From the NCBI GenBank assembly GCA_027257055.1, contig JAPVLO010000019.1:10683001-10747000 (forward strand): a stretch of 64,000 bases of DNA, given 5' to 3'. Origin of the DNA: Cephalopachus bancanus. Taxonomy: Eukaryota > Chordata > Mammalia > Primates > Tarsiidae. A program made the position numbers and the translations under genes. This document shows positions 36,420 through 47,369 of the stretch, piece after piece. The notes beneath the pieces were generated by a model. The model worked only from the letters and a program-made list of their open reading frames with translations, was not told the origin of the DNA and ran no database searches. Position 1 is the first letter of the stretch, and every line of letters begins with the position of its first letter.

Positions 36420-39400
36420 AACTTAGTATATATTGAGAAAAAGGAAATAGACCTTTTAGGGACTACTGGATATTGACATTAATTCCACAATATTTAAAAT
36501 CTTATTGTGGTCTACCAATTAGAGTAGAAACTCATGGAGGTCAAGAGATCAAATAAGCTTTAGCTAAGATCTGTCTCATAGCAGAACAGTTGTTCCCTGA
36601 ACCCATCCTGTGCCTCATTTTCCCAGTTCTAAAATGCATACTTTGAAAATATGCTCAGAAGATGGAATAATCTCTGCATGCCACCTCTGACCTGTGAGTG
36701 AGGGTCATTATTGTGGGAAAGGCCATGTGGAAGTCACTAGAACTATATCCAGTAAAAGAGTAAGCCAAAAGGAATATTGCATTCCTGGGAGAATTGCAGA
36801 ACTTCGTGTCATTATCAAGGACTTGAAAAATTCAGGGATGGAGATTCTCACCACATTCCCATTCAACTCTTCTGTTTGACCGATGGAGAAGACATTTGTA
36901 CTTTAGAGCATGACAGTGGATTATTGTAAGCATAAGCATAAACAGAGGATGTTTCTTTGTTTTTTTTAGATTAGAAAATATAGTTTATTTAGAAAGTAAA
37001 TTGGAGAGAGAGAGAATGAGAAAGAGGAGATTCACCTTCCCAAGGTAGGAGAGTGAAGTCAAAGCTAGGAAACATGGCTCAACCATAGCTCAAAGGGCAC
37101 ATGAGCACACCATAGCTTAGCAAGACAACGGCCAGAATGTTTCAATTGCAGCTGCTATACTAGATGCGGTTTCTTTGCTTGAATAAATTAGCACATCTCA
37201 GGGCACCTTATATGCTGCTCTTGATTGAGCAAATGCTTTTTTCTCTGTTAGTAAAGACCACCAGAAGCAGTTTGCTTTAATCTGGAAAGACCAGCAACAC
37301 ACTATCATCGTCCTGCCTCAGGGACATGCCAATCCTTTAGTCCTGTTAATAACTTAGTTCAGTTCATATGAATCTTGATCATCTTTCCTTTCCATGTTAT
37401 TCTCACATTGGTTCATTATCTTAATGACATTATGCTGATTGAATCCAGTGAGCGAGAAATAACCATTACTCTAAAGTTACTGGGAAGAAATATGTATGTT
37501 AGAAGGTGGGAAATAAATCTGACATAAATGTGGGACCTTCTACCTCAGTGAAATTTCTAGAGGTTCAGTGTGGGATGTGGCATGTTGTTAGCACTTCTAA
37601 CACGAAGGGTAAATTGTTCAGTCTTGTACATCCTGCAACAAAAAGAGGCACAACATCTTGTGGGTCTCTGGGTTTTGAAATCAACAAATTCCTCATTTAG
37701 ATGTATCACTGTGGCCCATTTACTAAATGGTAAATAAAGTTACTAGTTTTGAGTGGGGCCCAGAACAAAAGAAGACTCTGCAATAGGTCTAGGCTGCTGT
37801 GCAAGCTACTCTCAGATTGAGATACATGATTCATGAGATCCAATGGTGCTTGGAGAGGCAGTGGCAGATAGGGATACTGTTTGAATTGGCAGACCTTATA
37901 AATAAATGAATCACAGTTAGTCCCTTATAATTTTGGAGCAAAGACCGGTCATTCTCAGAGAACTGCTCTCCTTGGAGATACAACTTTGGCATGCTACTGG
38001 GTCTGAGGAAAGACTGAATGATTAACCATGGGCACCAAGATACTATGTGACCTGAGCTGCCTATTATGAGCTGAGTGTGATCTGATCTGGGCATGATCTT
38101 CCATTATCAAATGGAAGTGGTATATATGTGGTAAGGCACATGCAGCCCTTGAAGACATAAGTAATTTACTTAAAAGTGACCCAAATGCCCATGGTCCTTA
38201 TTCCTGTTACACTACTATGACTTCATGGGGTTTTTGCTACGATCAGATGACAAGAGAAAAGAAGAGTAAGTTCTGGTTTGTGCACAGTTCAGCACAGTCT
38301 GTAGGTACCACACAAAGGTGGACTGCTTCAGCGCTACAGCCACTTTCTGAGACATCTCTGGAGGAGAATGGCCTAGGAAAATTCTCCCAGAAGGCAGACA
38401 TTTGAGCATTGCACTTGGTTGTTCATTTTGCTTGGAAGGAGAAATGGTCACATATGTGACACATGGCCTGCGGCCAATGGTTTAGGTGGATGGTCATGGA
38501 CTTGGAAAAAACCTGATAGAAAATTGATGTCAAGGAAATTTGGGGAAGTATAGACTAGGTTTATCTGAATGAAAAAAAGAGAAAAAACTCTTAGAATATT
38601 TGTGTTAGATATGAATGTTCACCAAAGAATGTCCTCAGCAGAGGAAGATTATATTAATCAAGTGCATAGGAGAACTATTTTGTGGGTACTAATCAATCCA
38701 TTTCCCCACTCACTCCTGTCATTGCCCAATAGGCACATGAACAAAGCAACACTATGATCTCAGGAATGGAGGTTATGTATGGACTCAGCAACATGGACTT
38801 TCATTCACCAGTGCTCACCTAACTATGGCCACTGCTGTGTACCTATTCTGTTGCAGCAGAAGCCAACACTGAGTCCCCAGTATGACACCATTCTTTTGTG
38901 TGAACAGACAGTTGTTTAATGATAGGTTGATTACAATGGACCACTTTCATCATCAAAGGACTGGTGTTTTGTTCCTACTGGAATAGACACTTCAGAGATG
39001 AATTTGCCTTCCTGAACATAATGCTTCTGCCCAAACTACCATTTGTGGATTTGCAGAATGCCTTATCCATCACCATAGTATTCCACACAGCACTGCTTCT
39101 GACCAAGGAACTCACTTCATATTTTAAAAAGGGTGGCAATGGGCCCATGCTCATAGAATTCACTGGTCTTAACATGCTGCCCACAATCCTGAAGCACCTG
39201 GCTTTATAAAATAATGGAATGAATTTTTGAAGACCCAGCTACAGAACAGGCTAGTTGACAACATCTTGTTTGGCTGGGGCAAAATTTTCCATTTTGCTGG
39301 ACATGTTATGAATCAGAATCCAATATATGATACTATTTCTCCCATACCTGGAAATCACAGCTTTAGAAATCAAGGGTTAAAATGGAAGTGTCACCATTTA

Positions 39401-39830
39401 CTATTACCCTTAGTGACCCACTGCTAAATTTTTGCTTTGTGTTCTCATGACCTTATCCTGTGCTGCCCTAGATGTCTGAATTTTCAGTGAGAAATCTTCC
39501 ACAAATGACACAATGATCCCATTGAACTGGAAGTTAAGACTGCCACTTGACCACTTTAGACCCTTCATGCCTATGAATCGTCTGGCAAAGAAGAGAGTTA
39601 CTGTGCTAGCTGGGATGATTAATACTGACTACCAAGAGGAATTGGACAGCTACTCTGTAATGGCAGTTAAAAAAAAAGAGTATATTTGGAATACAGGAGA
39701 TCCCTTAAGGTGTCTCTTAGTATTCCCATGCCGACTAAGGTCAGTGGAAAACTACAGCACAATCTAGGCAAAATGACTAATGACCTAGACCCTTTAGAAA
39801 TGAAGGTTTGCATTATCCAACGAGAATCAT
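36420..39830 (+). pseudogene. ERVL pol pseudogene (RT, RNase H, integrase, dUTPase remnants)
   Basis: Normally this polyprotein copies viral RNA, integrates the DNA and, in ERVL, also carries a dUTPase. In this copy the RT motif-A region near 37215-37240 has a stop next to its aspartate. The catalytic box at 37417-37428 reads YLND, so its first catalytic aspartate is an asparagine. The frame shifts between 37283 and 37414. Integrase-like peptides appear at 38964-39209 and 39227-39427. The dUTPase-like end at 39513-39767 contains VLAGMINTDYQEEL, the third conserved dUTPase motif with Asn where Asp is usual. A 181-bp retroposed insert sits at 36956-37136. It cannot make protein. The 5' limit is uncertain. 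Confidence 0.7.
36956..37136 (-). mobile_element. 181-bp retroposed 3' fragment inside ERVL pol
   Basis: On the minus strand the body ends with an AATAAA (plus-strand tttatt at 36984-36989) about 16 nt before an A-rich tail (36956-36967). The 7-bp repeats atgtttc flank it (36949-36955, 37137-37143). This is the structure of a 3'-end transcript fragment inserted by LINE-1 machinery. The parent transcript is not identified and may be an LTR. Confidence 0.6.
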
Positions 39831-40330
39831 GAGCAACTGGTGCTTGCTGGGGGCAAAGGATGTATGAAATGAGTAGTGGAAGTAGGTAGTTATGAATACC
39901 AACTATAGTTACAGAAATGAGGACAACAATTTTCATAAGTAATTTCTCATTATTTTGTCATGGATATGTTTATATATAACATATATAATATCATATATAA
40001 GTATATGCAATGTATAAAATATTATATATATATATTTCCTTCTGTCATTCCCTTATTATGTAGCATAATATGTATTGACTTTATATCGCAGTATTTGAAT
40101 ATTATAAATTTTATGTCATAGTATTTAAGCTATGAGCTATCAAGGAGAAGAATAAAGAAAATTTGAGAACTTTATCTTCTCTTCTGCAGAAGAAGTTAGT
40201 GCATTTTTGATTGTATGCAGAATAACTGCATCTTGTTAGGCAAAATCTGACCTTCTTATTGTCTGTGTTAGAGATCAAGTATGATTTAAGGAGATGCAGA
40301 TGTGTGCCAAGTTGCCAAGGGGTGAAATTG
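39831..40330. other. AT-rich DNA downstream of ERVL pol
   Basis: May be the decayed 3' internal end of the ERVL. Contains irregular (TA)n at about 39965-40040. No open frame of note. Confidence 0.35.
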
Positions 40331-40784
40331 TGATAGTTAGTTTTATGTACCTTGACTGAGTCACAAGGTACTTGAATATTTTGTTAAACATTTTTCTGTA
40401 CATGTCTGTGAAGGTGTTGCTGGATGAAATTAATACTGAAATTGGTAGAATGCATAAAGCAGCTTGCCCTTGCCAGTGTGAGTAGTCCTCATCTAAACCA
40501 CTGAAGGCTTGCATAGAAAAAAAGAAAAAATTCGCTTTCTCTGCCTGACTGTCTTCAAGCTGAGACATTGGTCTTTTCATGCCTTTGCACTTGGACTTGG
40601 ACTGAAATTACACCACTGGCTCTCCTGGGTCTTCAGTTTGCCAATTGTAGATTGTGGCATTCCTCAGCCTCCGTAACCATGTAAGCCAATTACTTATAAT
40701 GAAACTTTCTCTCTTTCTAAGAAATATATATATATATATATATTTCCTATTGGTTCTGTTCTCTGGAGAACCCAGACAAATACA
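40331..40784 (+). mobile_element. LTR-like repeat, plus orientation (copy 1)
   Basis: Begins tgatagttagttttatgtac and ends ctctggagaacccagacaaa-taca, a TG...CA unit with an AATAAA-like taatgaaac near 40700 and (TA)n at 40724-40744. The same family occurs in reverse at 45976-46584. It is an old mammalian repeat that I recognise but cannot name securely (ERVL/MLT2-like). Its place beyond ERVL pol makes a 3' LTR possible. No flanking duplication found. Confidence 0.6.
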
Positions 40785-42749
40785 ACTGGGAAATAAGAAA
40801 TAATGGAACCAAGTACTGGAGAAAAATAGTGTAATACCTAGTCTTAAAATGAGTCGATCTATTTTCAAGGTTGATGGAAAATATTTTCCGACACTTAAGA
40901 AATCAGAAAATTTATCAGCCAAACCCTTTTCTTTTTTTCTTTTCTATGAGTAATTAGAAGTAAAATAAAACCTGAATATATTTTGTTCCTTCCATGTTTG
41001 TTGAATTTAGTCATCATCTATATTCTGTAGTAAATCATTGTGAAGATTCTTATCTTGAATGTTGGTCTATTGGCTTGTCCTGTTCCGGATTCATGGATGT
41101 TCTTTGCTTTCTCCTTTTGTGTGTCTCAATTCCTCAACAATTGGTGGGACAATAAATGTTATGAAAGGACATTTTAGCATGACTGTAACACACGACTGGA
41201 GGGATTTCTAGTGGACTAGGTAGCTGTCATGATCACTATCCTGAATATCCATCCTGATGAATGTGCACTCCAGAAAACACGGCAGAACTGTTTTATTTTC
41301 TTTTAAATGCCCAAGAAATGAACTTCCAATGAAGGAGAAACCCACAATGTTTGCCTTCACTGTGGTTAATTCCAGATTCAAGAAACAGCCCTGGATTAAG
41401 AATACCTGGCCACATGCTACTCGTCCCATTATTTTGGTGTCACTATACTTTTGTTTGCCCCTCAGTAAATGTGGACTAACTTTGTCTGTTCTGATTATCT
41501 TGGGACTTTTTTTTTTTTTTTTAGAATTATTGAATTAACATAATTTTTTTTTGTAAAAAGTTCTAAAGATGGATTTTTAGATGGATTTTAAAAATCTGTT
41601 TGATAAGATATTTGTCAACCAAATAATCTAAAACTGTTAGAGTTTTAAATTATATGCTACCAATAAACCAAGGTTAACATAAAATATAGCTATAGTACAA
41701 ACTTATAAAAACAATCTGCAAAAGAATATGCAAAAATGGAGAAAAGATTTTGAGATAAGTTCAGGCATATCAAGGTTCTTCTATTTTTCAGAGATGCTAT
41801 TGTTGGGGAAAAAAACGGATACTTTATATGTTGATATTACTTAATTAAATTTAACTAAAAATTTGAGATATCCACTAATAGATTTACAAAAAGAGACTTG
41901 ATTTTCCTTTCACTAAGCTGCAAAAATTAGAAAAAGAAATATTTGTCATTAGAAAACAATATGTTAATAATAAAATTTGAATTAAAAAATAAGAATAGTA
42001 GGAAATAGAAATGATTACTTGTCCCTTCTCCTCACCATGTCATCTCCTCTCTCCCTCATAAACAACTAGGGCCAGATACTTTAGGTACAAATTTTACAAA
42101 ATCTTCAGGAAACAAATATTCCAGTGTAATTTGTATTTAATAACTGTTTCAGGGAATTAAAATGGATGACACTGAACTGATTTTACAAGGCTAACATAAA
42201 TGATAGAAATCTATGATCAATTTTACCTGTGAATATGTTCACAAAGATCTAAAAGATTTATTAGCATACTTAATATGACATTTCAAATACAGAACATATT
42301 CAATGCATCACTTGTCTAATAGCATAACATTCATAAATTAAGTAAATTACATAAAAACATCTCACATTCGCTTTAAAAAATTAGAAAAGTGTATGCATGC
42401 CGATATAAAAAACATGCCAAGAACATATATTTTGATTAAAAAAATCAAGGTGCAAAAGAGAATGCATGATATTTTCCCCTTTATTGTTGAATATACCTGT
42501 ACACTTGTGTGTATAGTATACATCACTGCTAAAAATTTTTATAAAAATAGAACAAATATGATGGCCACTTAGTGAATCAGAAATGTATATTTCTTTCAAA
42601 TTAGTTGAATTTCTTATGAGTATTTATAAATTTGTATTGTTGAAAGTTATAACTTTTAAAAAAAGGATTGTATATTACAGTAGCTATGGATTACATGAAT
42701 AGTATCAATAGTATATTTTTCTTTCCTTGAAGCAAACTCAAATGCTCAA
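40785..42749. other. Unassigned DNA
   Basis: About 2 kb. The plus-strand frame 41257-41538 (93 codons, ending in a T-rich run) and the overlapping minus-strand frame 41208-41429 show no family that I recognise. This could be more retroviral debris or unique DNA. Confidence 0.35.
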
Positions 42750-43041
42750 TTTTTTTTCTTTTGAGTAGGAATCTCACTCTGTTGCTCAGGCTGGAGTGCA
42801 GTGGCATGCTCACAGACCCCACAGCCTTGATCTTCTGGGCCTAGGCAATCCTTCTGCTTCAGCCTTCTAAGTAGTTGGAACTACAGGCATGTGCCACCAT
42901 GCCCGGCTAATTTTTTTTCGACTTACTGTAGAGACGAGGTCTTGCCAGGTTGCCCAGGCTGGTCTTGAACCCTGGACTCAGGCATTCCTCTCACCTTGGC
43001 CAAAGTGCTGGGATTACAGGCGTGAGCCACTGCACCTGACT
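42750..43041 (-). mobile_element. Alu: Alu SINE, minus strand (older type)
   Basis: A reverse Alu with 'gagtaggaatctcactctg' and the end 'gcgtgagccactgcacctgac', AluJ-like. About 20 bp is missing near 'cttggccaaagtgctggg'. Confidence 0.93.
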
Positions 43042-43139
43042 GTAAAATAATTTTAAGCCTACTTGGTAAGAATATATTCTTACATATGTTAGGACATAAC
43101 AACATATTCACCCCTGTTTAAGCGAAATTCTCATTGGTA

Positions 43140-43482
43140 GTGTTTCAGATTCTGGGCCGGAAGCTGTGTTGTTTAATGTTATGTCCATAGTTATAACATG
43201 AGTATTAATATCACCATTTAAAAAACCAAATGTCACACATTCTCACTTATAAGTGGGAGGTAAACTAAGGAACTACAAAGGCATGTAAAATGGCATAAGG
43301 AACACTGAAGACCCTGAAAAGAGAGGGAGGGAGGGAGAGGTAAAATGAAAAATCTCCTATCCAGTCCAATGTGCACAGGTGTGGTTGGTGGGTACACTGA
43401 AAGCCCAGACTTCTTTTCCGCTATACAATGCATTCATATAACCAAAAATGATTTGTACCCCCTAAAGCCATTGAAATTAAAA
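43140..43482 (+). mobile_element. LINE-1 3' UTR fragment, plus strand
   Basis: Typical primate LINE-1 3' end: 'acacattctcacttataag', 'ggtacactgaaagcccagac', 'gatttgtaccccctaaagcc', then an A-rich end. A G/A run (gagggagggagggagagg) sits at 43322-43340. It is a different 3' UTR type from those at 26 and 52 kb. Confidence 0.85.
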
Positions 43483-44437
43483 ATTTTTTGTAATGAGATG
43501 ACGTTTTTAAAAATTTTACCAAGAAAAAATAATGAAGCAAATATTCCTTCCAAGAACTGCCCATGTTCTCAACCATGATACTAATCTCATGATACTGGAG
43601 GAAATAAACCTAAAATAAATAAATTATATAGTATTTGATGAACACCTCAAAATTCAACAGTAACATTGTAATACATCTTTATTAACAATTATTCTAATAA
43701 TTAAATGCAGACATAGTTGTATGCTTTGTGAGGTCTTTAAATGTGTGAGGAGATGATTATCGTGGCCCCAGAGAATTATGTCATAAATATTAAAAGAAGA
43801 AATTTCCTCTAGCATTCTACTTAGCACATGATATATATATATATATATGTATGTATATATATATATATGTATGTATATATATATATATTTTTTTTTACTT
43901 CATGAAAACCTAGAAAAGCCTCGTGCTGAGACTTTTGCTACAGTTCATGCGCTGACTTCAAAATTTGAAGTGTTGTTAACCAAGATCCAGGAGGTTTCCT
44001 AAAGAATAAAATTGCTCTGAACATTGCCCATAAACTTTGTAATATACTGTGCTTCCTTTCACCTTAGACCTTAGATTTCCTGGTAGCTGTTAAGCTTCTT
44101 CACTTGATCGAGAAAAGACTTTTGTAGATGATACAGCCATACCTTTATTTTACCCCCGAGTGGTTTGGTTGTATCCTGGAGATTACTGACTACCTTTCCT
44201 CCTCTATATCCTCTATGTCCTCACAGGGCCTAGAATTGAAAATGGAAAGAACATTCCCTGAATGTAAGGTTTGTTACAAAACAGAAATTTCTTTTCAATA
44301 AGAGACAAGGTAAGAAGAACATGTTTTATCTAAAAATAAATAACTGTGACCAATATTTATAAAGGAAGATTCCAGTTATTTTAAACCCCAAAATAAAAGT
44401 AAGTTATAAAATTCTGCCTAGGCAAATATATATAGAT
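43483..44437. other. Unassigned DNA with (TA)n(TG)n
   Basis: A (TA)n array punctuated twice by tgtatg occupies about 43831-43889, followed by a T run. Nothing else recognised. Confidence 0.5.
43831..43889. repeat. (TA)n(TGTA)n microsatellite
   Basis: Two near-identical blocks of (TA)n followed by tgtatg form a higher-order repeat of about 25 bp. Confidence 0.93.
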
Positions 44438-44722
44438 ATTGAGTTAGGGTCTTACTCTAGTGTCCAGGCTGGAGTACAGTGGCACAATCACTGCTTACTA
44501 CAGCTTTGATCTCCTAAGCTATGATGATCTTTCTACCTCAGCCTCCTGAGTAACTGGGACTACAGGCACATGCCATCACATCTGGCTAATTTTTTTAATT
44601 TTTAATTTTTGTAGAAATGAAGTTTTACTCTGTTGCCTAGACTGACCTTGGACTCCTGGGCTCAAGCAGCTCTCCCAGCTCAGCTTCCCAAAGTGTTGGG
44701 ATTACAGCCACCGGACTTGGCC
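44438..44722 (-). mobile_element. Alu: Alu SINE, minus strand (older type)
   Basis: A reverse, diverged Alu beginning gagttagggtcttactc and ending acttggcca. A (TA)-rich tail replaces the T run. Confidence 0.88.
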
Positions 44723-45316
44723 AAGAACAAATATTTTTTGACAACAAATTAATAATGGGTAATAAAATGATAAAGACTTGTAACATCTGTTTGTGTACTC
44801 TTTGCAACACATCCAGCTTTGTCCACAAAGGCATGAATCTGGGGATTATGTGCACTATCTTACTCCTCTGCTCATAAACCAGCATCATAAATATTAAGTA
44901 AACAAATAAAAAATCCTATTTTGATATTTTTATTACATTTGAATGACAAATTTTTCATGAAACCAATGAACTTAAGTTTTAGGAAACCTCACATACATAG
45001 ACTCCTTCTCTCATTGGCAGCTGCCTAACAATGTGTTTGCAAGATCATATGTTTTTGAAAATTTTCAAAATTAAAATAATTTACTGCAATAAGTAATGGA
45101 CAGTGATTTTTTCCATGCCACTTTCTCCATCATCCTTTCCCTCATATGAGGTGCCATTGGAGTGGCCATCGTATCTTCTGATAGCCAGGTGAGTTGAAGT
45201 TAGTTAGGGGTATGCATTATTTATCTGGATTTAATGAGTTATAGTAATGTGCTTCATAGTCACTTCCACATGTAGTTAATTGTTTCTACCTGTTCTGGTG
45301 TAGAAATGGCTACCAG
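44723..45316. other. Unassigned DNA
   Basis: No element or gene recognised. Confidence 0.4.
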
Positions 45317-45407
45317 GGCCAGGTGAGATGGCTCACGCCCATAATCCCAACACTTTGGGAGGCTGAAGTGAGAGGACTGCCTGAGCTCACTGATTTGAGA
45401 CCTGCCA
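45317..45407 (+). mobile_element. Alu: Alu left-arm fragment, 3'-truncated
   Basis: Starts at the proper Alu 5' end (ggccaggtgagatggctcac) but stops after 'gatttgagacctgcca' with no right arm or A tail. Loss of the 3' part is unusual for a SINE and points to a later deletion or premature termination. Confidence 0.85.
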
Positions 45408-45968
45408 TTTTGACTAAAAGAGACCATTATTGATGTGCCATAAATATAGAATTTCCAATAATTTCTGTATTTGTATGGCAAAAATCTGTAGCAGTACTAT
45501 AAACAGTACTGTAAGCACTCGGCATCTTAACTGTCAATAATAATATAAAAAATTAGGTCAGTCATGCTAAAGAAAAGACTGGATTTTTCTCCACTCATTC
45601 CACAGAAAATATCATAAAATTATTGTCATAGGAAGAAGTGAACACTTCATTGTTCAAATGTTAAAACACTGAGCCATCCTCTCCTTTCAGTCTTTTATCT
45701 CAGTTATTCCACCTCAGTGTGAATACTCTGTTTCAGCTTTAGCTCTGTATGTTTCCTTGTCCTTGTTGTGTTAAAGTTGGTCCTAAGTGAATGAAATTTT
45801 AGATAAATGGCTTAGGCTGGTCTAGCAGAATGATACAACAGGTCTCTTCTCATTTGCAGTAGAGACTCTAAGACAAACAATAAGTGTCAACTCCCTCAGA
45901 TTCTAGAATGAGGGGCTAAAGCATTGTAAATGTTACTGATAAAATTCTCTAAATAAATTTATGAGACT
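45408..45968. other. Unassigned DNA
   Basis: No element or gene recognised. Confidence 0.4.
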
Positions 45969-45975
45969 CACTAAT

Positions 45976-46007
45976 TGTATTACTCAGGGTTCTCCAGAGA
46001 AACAAAA

Positions 46008-46066
<59 letters not shown>

Positions 46067-46584
46067 CACACAGACACACACACACACACACACACACTCG
46101 TTTTCAGGATATATATAGATATAGATATATGTCTACATAGTCTATATATCTATATATGATATAGATATGAAATTCATATTTTCAGGCTTTATAATGGAGG
46201 ATTGGCTCACACAATTATGAAGGTTGTCTGCAGTCAGAAAAGCCAGTCGTGTAACTCAGTCCAAATCTGAAGGCCTAGGAATCAGGGGAATCAATGGTAT
46301 AGATTCCAGTCTGAGGATCTGAGAAGATGATACAAGATGTCCCAGTTTAAGCAGACAGAATGAAGAAAAAACAAACGAATCCCTCCTTCCTCTGCCTTTG
46401 TTCTATACAGAACCTCAACAAATTGGATGATTCCTGCCCATACTAGGGGAAACAATCTGTTTTACTGAGTCCTCCCATTGAAATGTTAATCTTGACCTAA
46501 AACACTATTGTAGTCATACCCAGAAATAATATTTAATATGGACACCCTATGACTAGTCAAGTAAACACATAGAATTAAACATCA
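45976..46584 (-). mobile_element. LTR-like repeat, reverse orientation (copy 2) with (CA)n
   Basis: The same family as 40331-40784 in opposite orientation. On plus it opens tgtattactcagggttctcc and ends aaacatca. The 7-bp repeat cactaat directly flanks both ends (45969-45975, 46585-46591). A (CA)n array of about 85 bp (46010-46097) has grown just inside the left end, where the other copy has (TA)n. Non-coding. Confidence 0.65.
46010..46097. repeat. (CA)n microsatellite
   Basis: Roughly 42 CA units with two interruptions (aaac, agac), followed by an imperfect (TA)n/(GATA) tract to about 46165. Confidence 0.97.
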
Positions 46585-46591
46585 CACTAAT

Positions 46592-47058
46592 CAACCATCT
46601 TAAGACAATATAAGCAAAGGTTAAAAATTCAGCCTTTGAGAACAGAAATTAAGAATTGCCTTTGGAGAAAGCGATTTGAATGCTGTGGCATTTTTCTAAC
46701 ATATCCTTTAAGAGGGTTAGAAGGAAAGTATTCCCTCTCACCTCTATTCAAGCAAAAGAGTTTTAAAGGACTAACAAAGGCAGCCACAAATAACCCCAGA
46801 AGCTTGGAAAACACTAATTTATGTTGCAATCCATACTTAGAAAATTTTAAAGAGGAAAAACTGTGTCTGTGGTTCCCTATTTGGTGAAAAGTAGTGTGTG
46901 GAATATACTAGAAAGCACAGAATTGCCCCGAAGACCCAGCAATGTGTACAGTTTCTTGTGATTTAGATATGGGTCAGATAGGGAAGAAGCCATCATGAAT
47001 GTGGTTTTGAAAAATATACCACCCCAAAGATTGAGCTACTAGGGAATAAGCGACATTA
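46592..47058. other. Unassigned DNA
   Basis: Overlapping frames on the two strands (46629-46887) have no similarity that I recognise. No repeat identified. Confidence 0.4.
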
Positions 47059-47071
47059 AGAGAAAAGAGTT

Positions 47072-47356
47072 AGCTGGGCTCGGTGGCTCAGCCTGTAATC
47101 CCGTGCCTTTGAGAGGCTGAGGTGAGTGGATTGCCTGAGCCTGCGGGTTCGAGACCTGCCTGGGCAGCAAGATCTCATCTCTACAATAAATCAGAAAATC
47201 AGCCAGGTGTGGTAGCGCATGCCTGTAATTCTGGCTACTTAGAAGGCTGAGGCGGAAGAATTGCCGGAGCCCAGCAGGTCGAGGCTGTGGTGGCTGGGAG
47301 CGGCCACTGCACTCCAGTCTGGACAACAGAGTGAGACTCCAACTCAAAAAAAAAAG
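47072..47356 (+). mobile_element. Alu: Young Alu, plus strand, exact TSD
   Basis: Forward copy of the GC-rich local type (ctgggctcggtggctcagcc, gcgggttcgagacctgc at 47143-47159, ggtggctgggagcggccac). Flanked by exact 13-bp copies of agagaaaagagtt (47059-47071, 47357-47369). The minus-strand 102-codon frame is Alu antisense. Confidence 0.97.
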
Positions 47357-47369
47357 AGAGAAAAGAGTT

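Larger units (their letters stand above)
33480..39830 (+). mobile_element. Decayed ERVL internal region, split by later insertions
   Basis: ERVL-type endogenous retrovirus DNA on the plus strand. The firm part is pol: reverse transcriptase near 37215-37440, integrase-like text near 38960-39420 and a dUTPase-like end near 39513-39770, the gene order expected for ERVL. The pieces at 36087-36955 and, less surely, 33480-33730 read like its upstream part, which makes Tigger1 (33731-36084) an insertion within it. A second insert lies at 36956-37136. No gag-pol frame survives. LTRs could not be assigned with certainty, although the unit at 40331-40784 is a candidate. Confidence 0.6.

Noticed and set aside
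38975..39209. Minus-strand frame opposite ERVL integrase text
   Set aside because: It is antisense to the plus-strand pol remnant, so a shadow.
41208..41538. Overlapping frames on both strands (73 and 93 codons)
   Set aside because: No recognisable domain or splice context. A frame on each strand over the same bases suggests chance. Left unassigned.
46629..46887. Two overlapping frames on opposite strands
   Set aside because: Ordinary AT-rich chance frames with no similarity that I can name.
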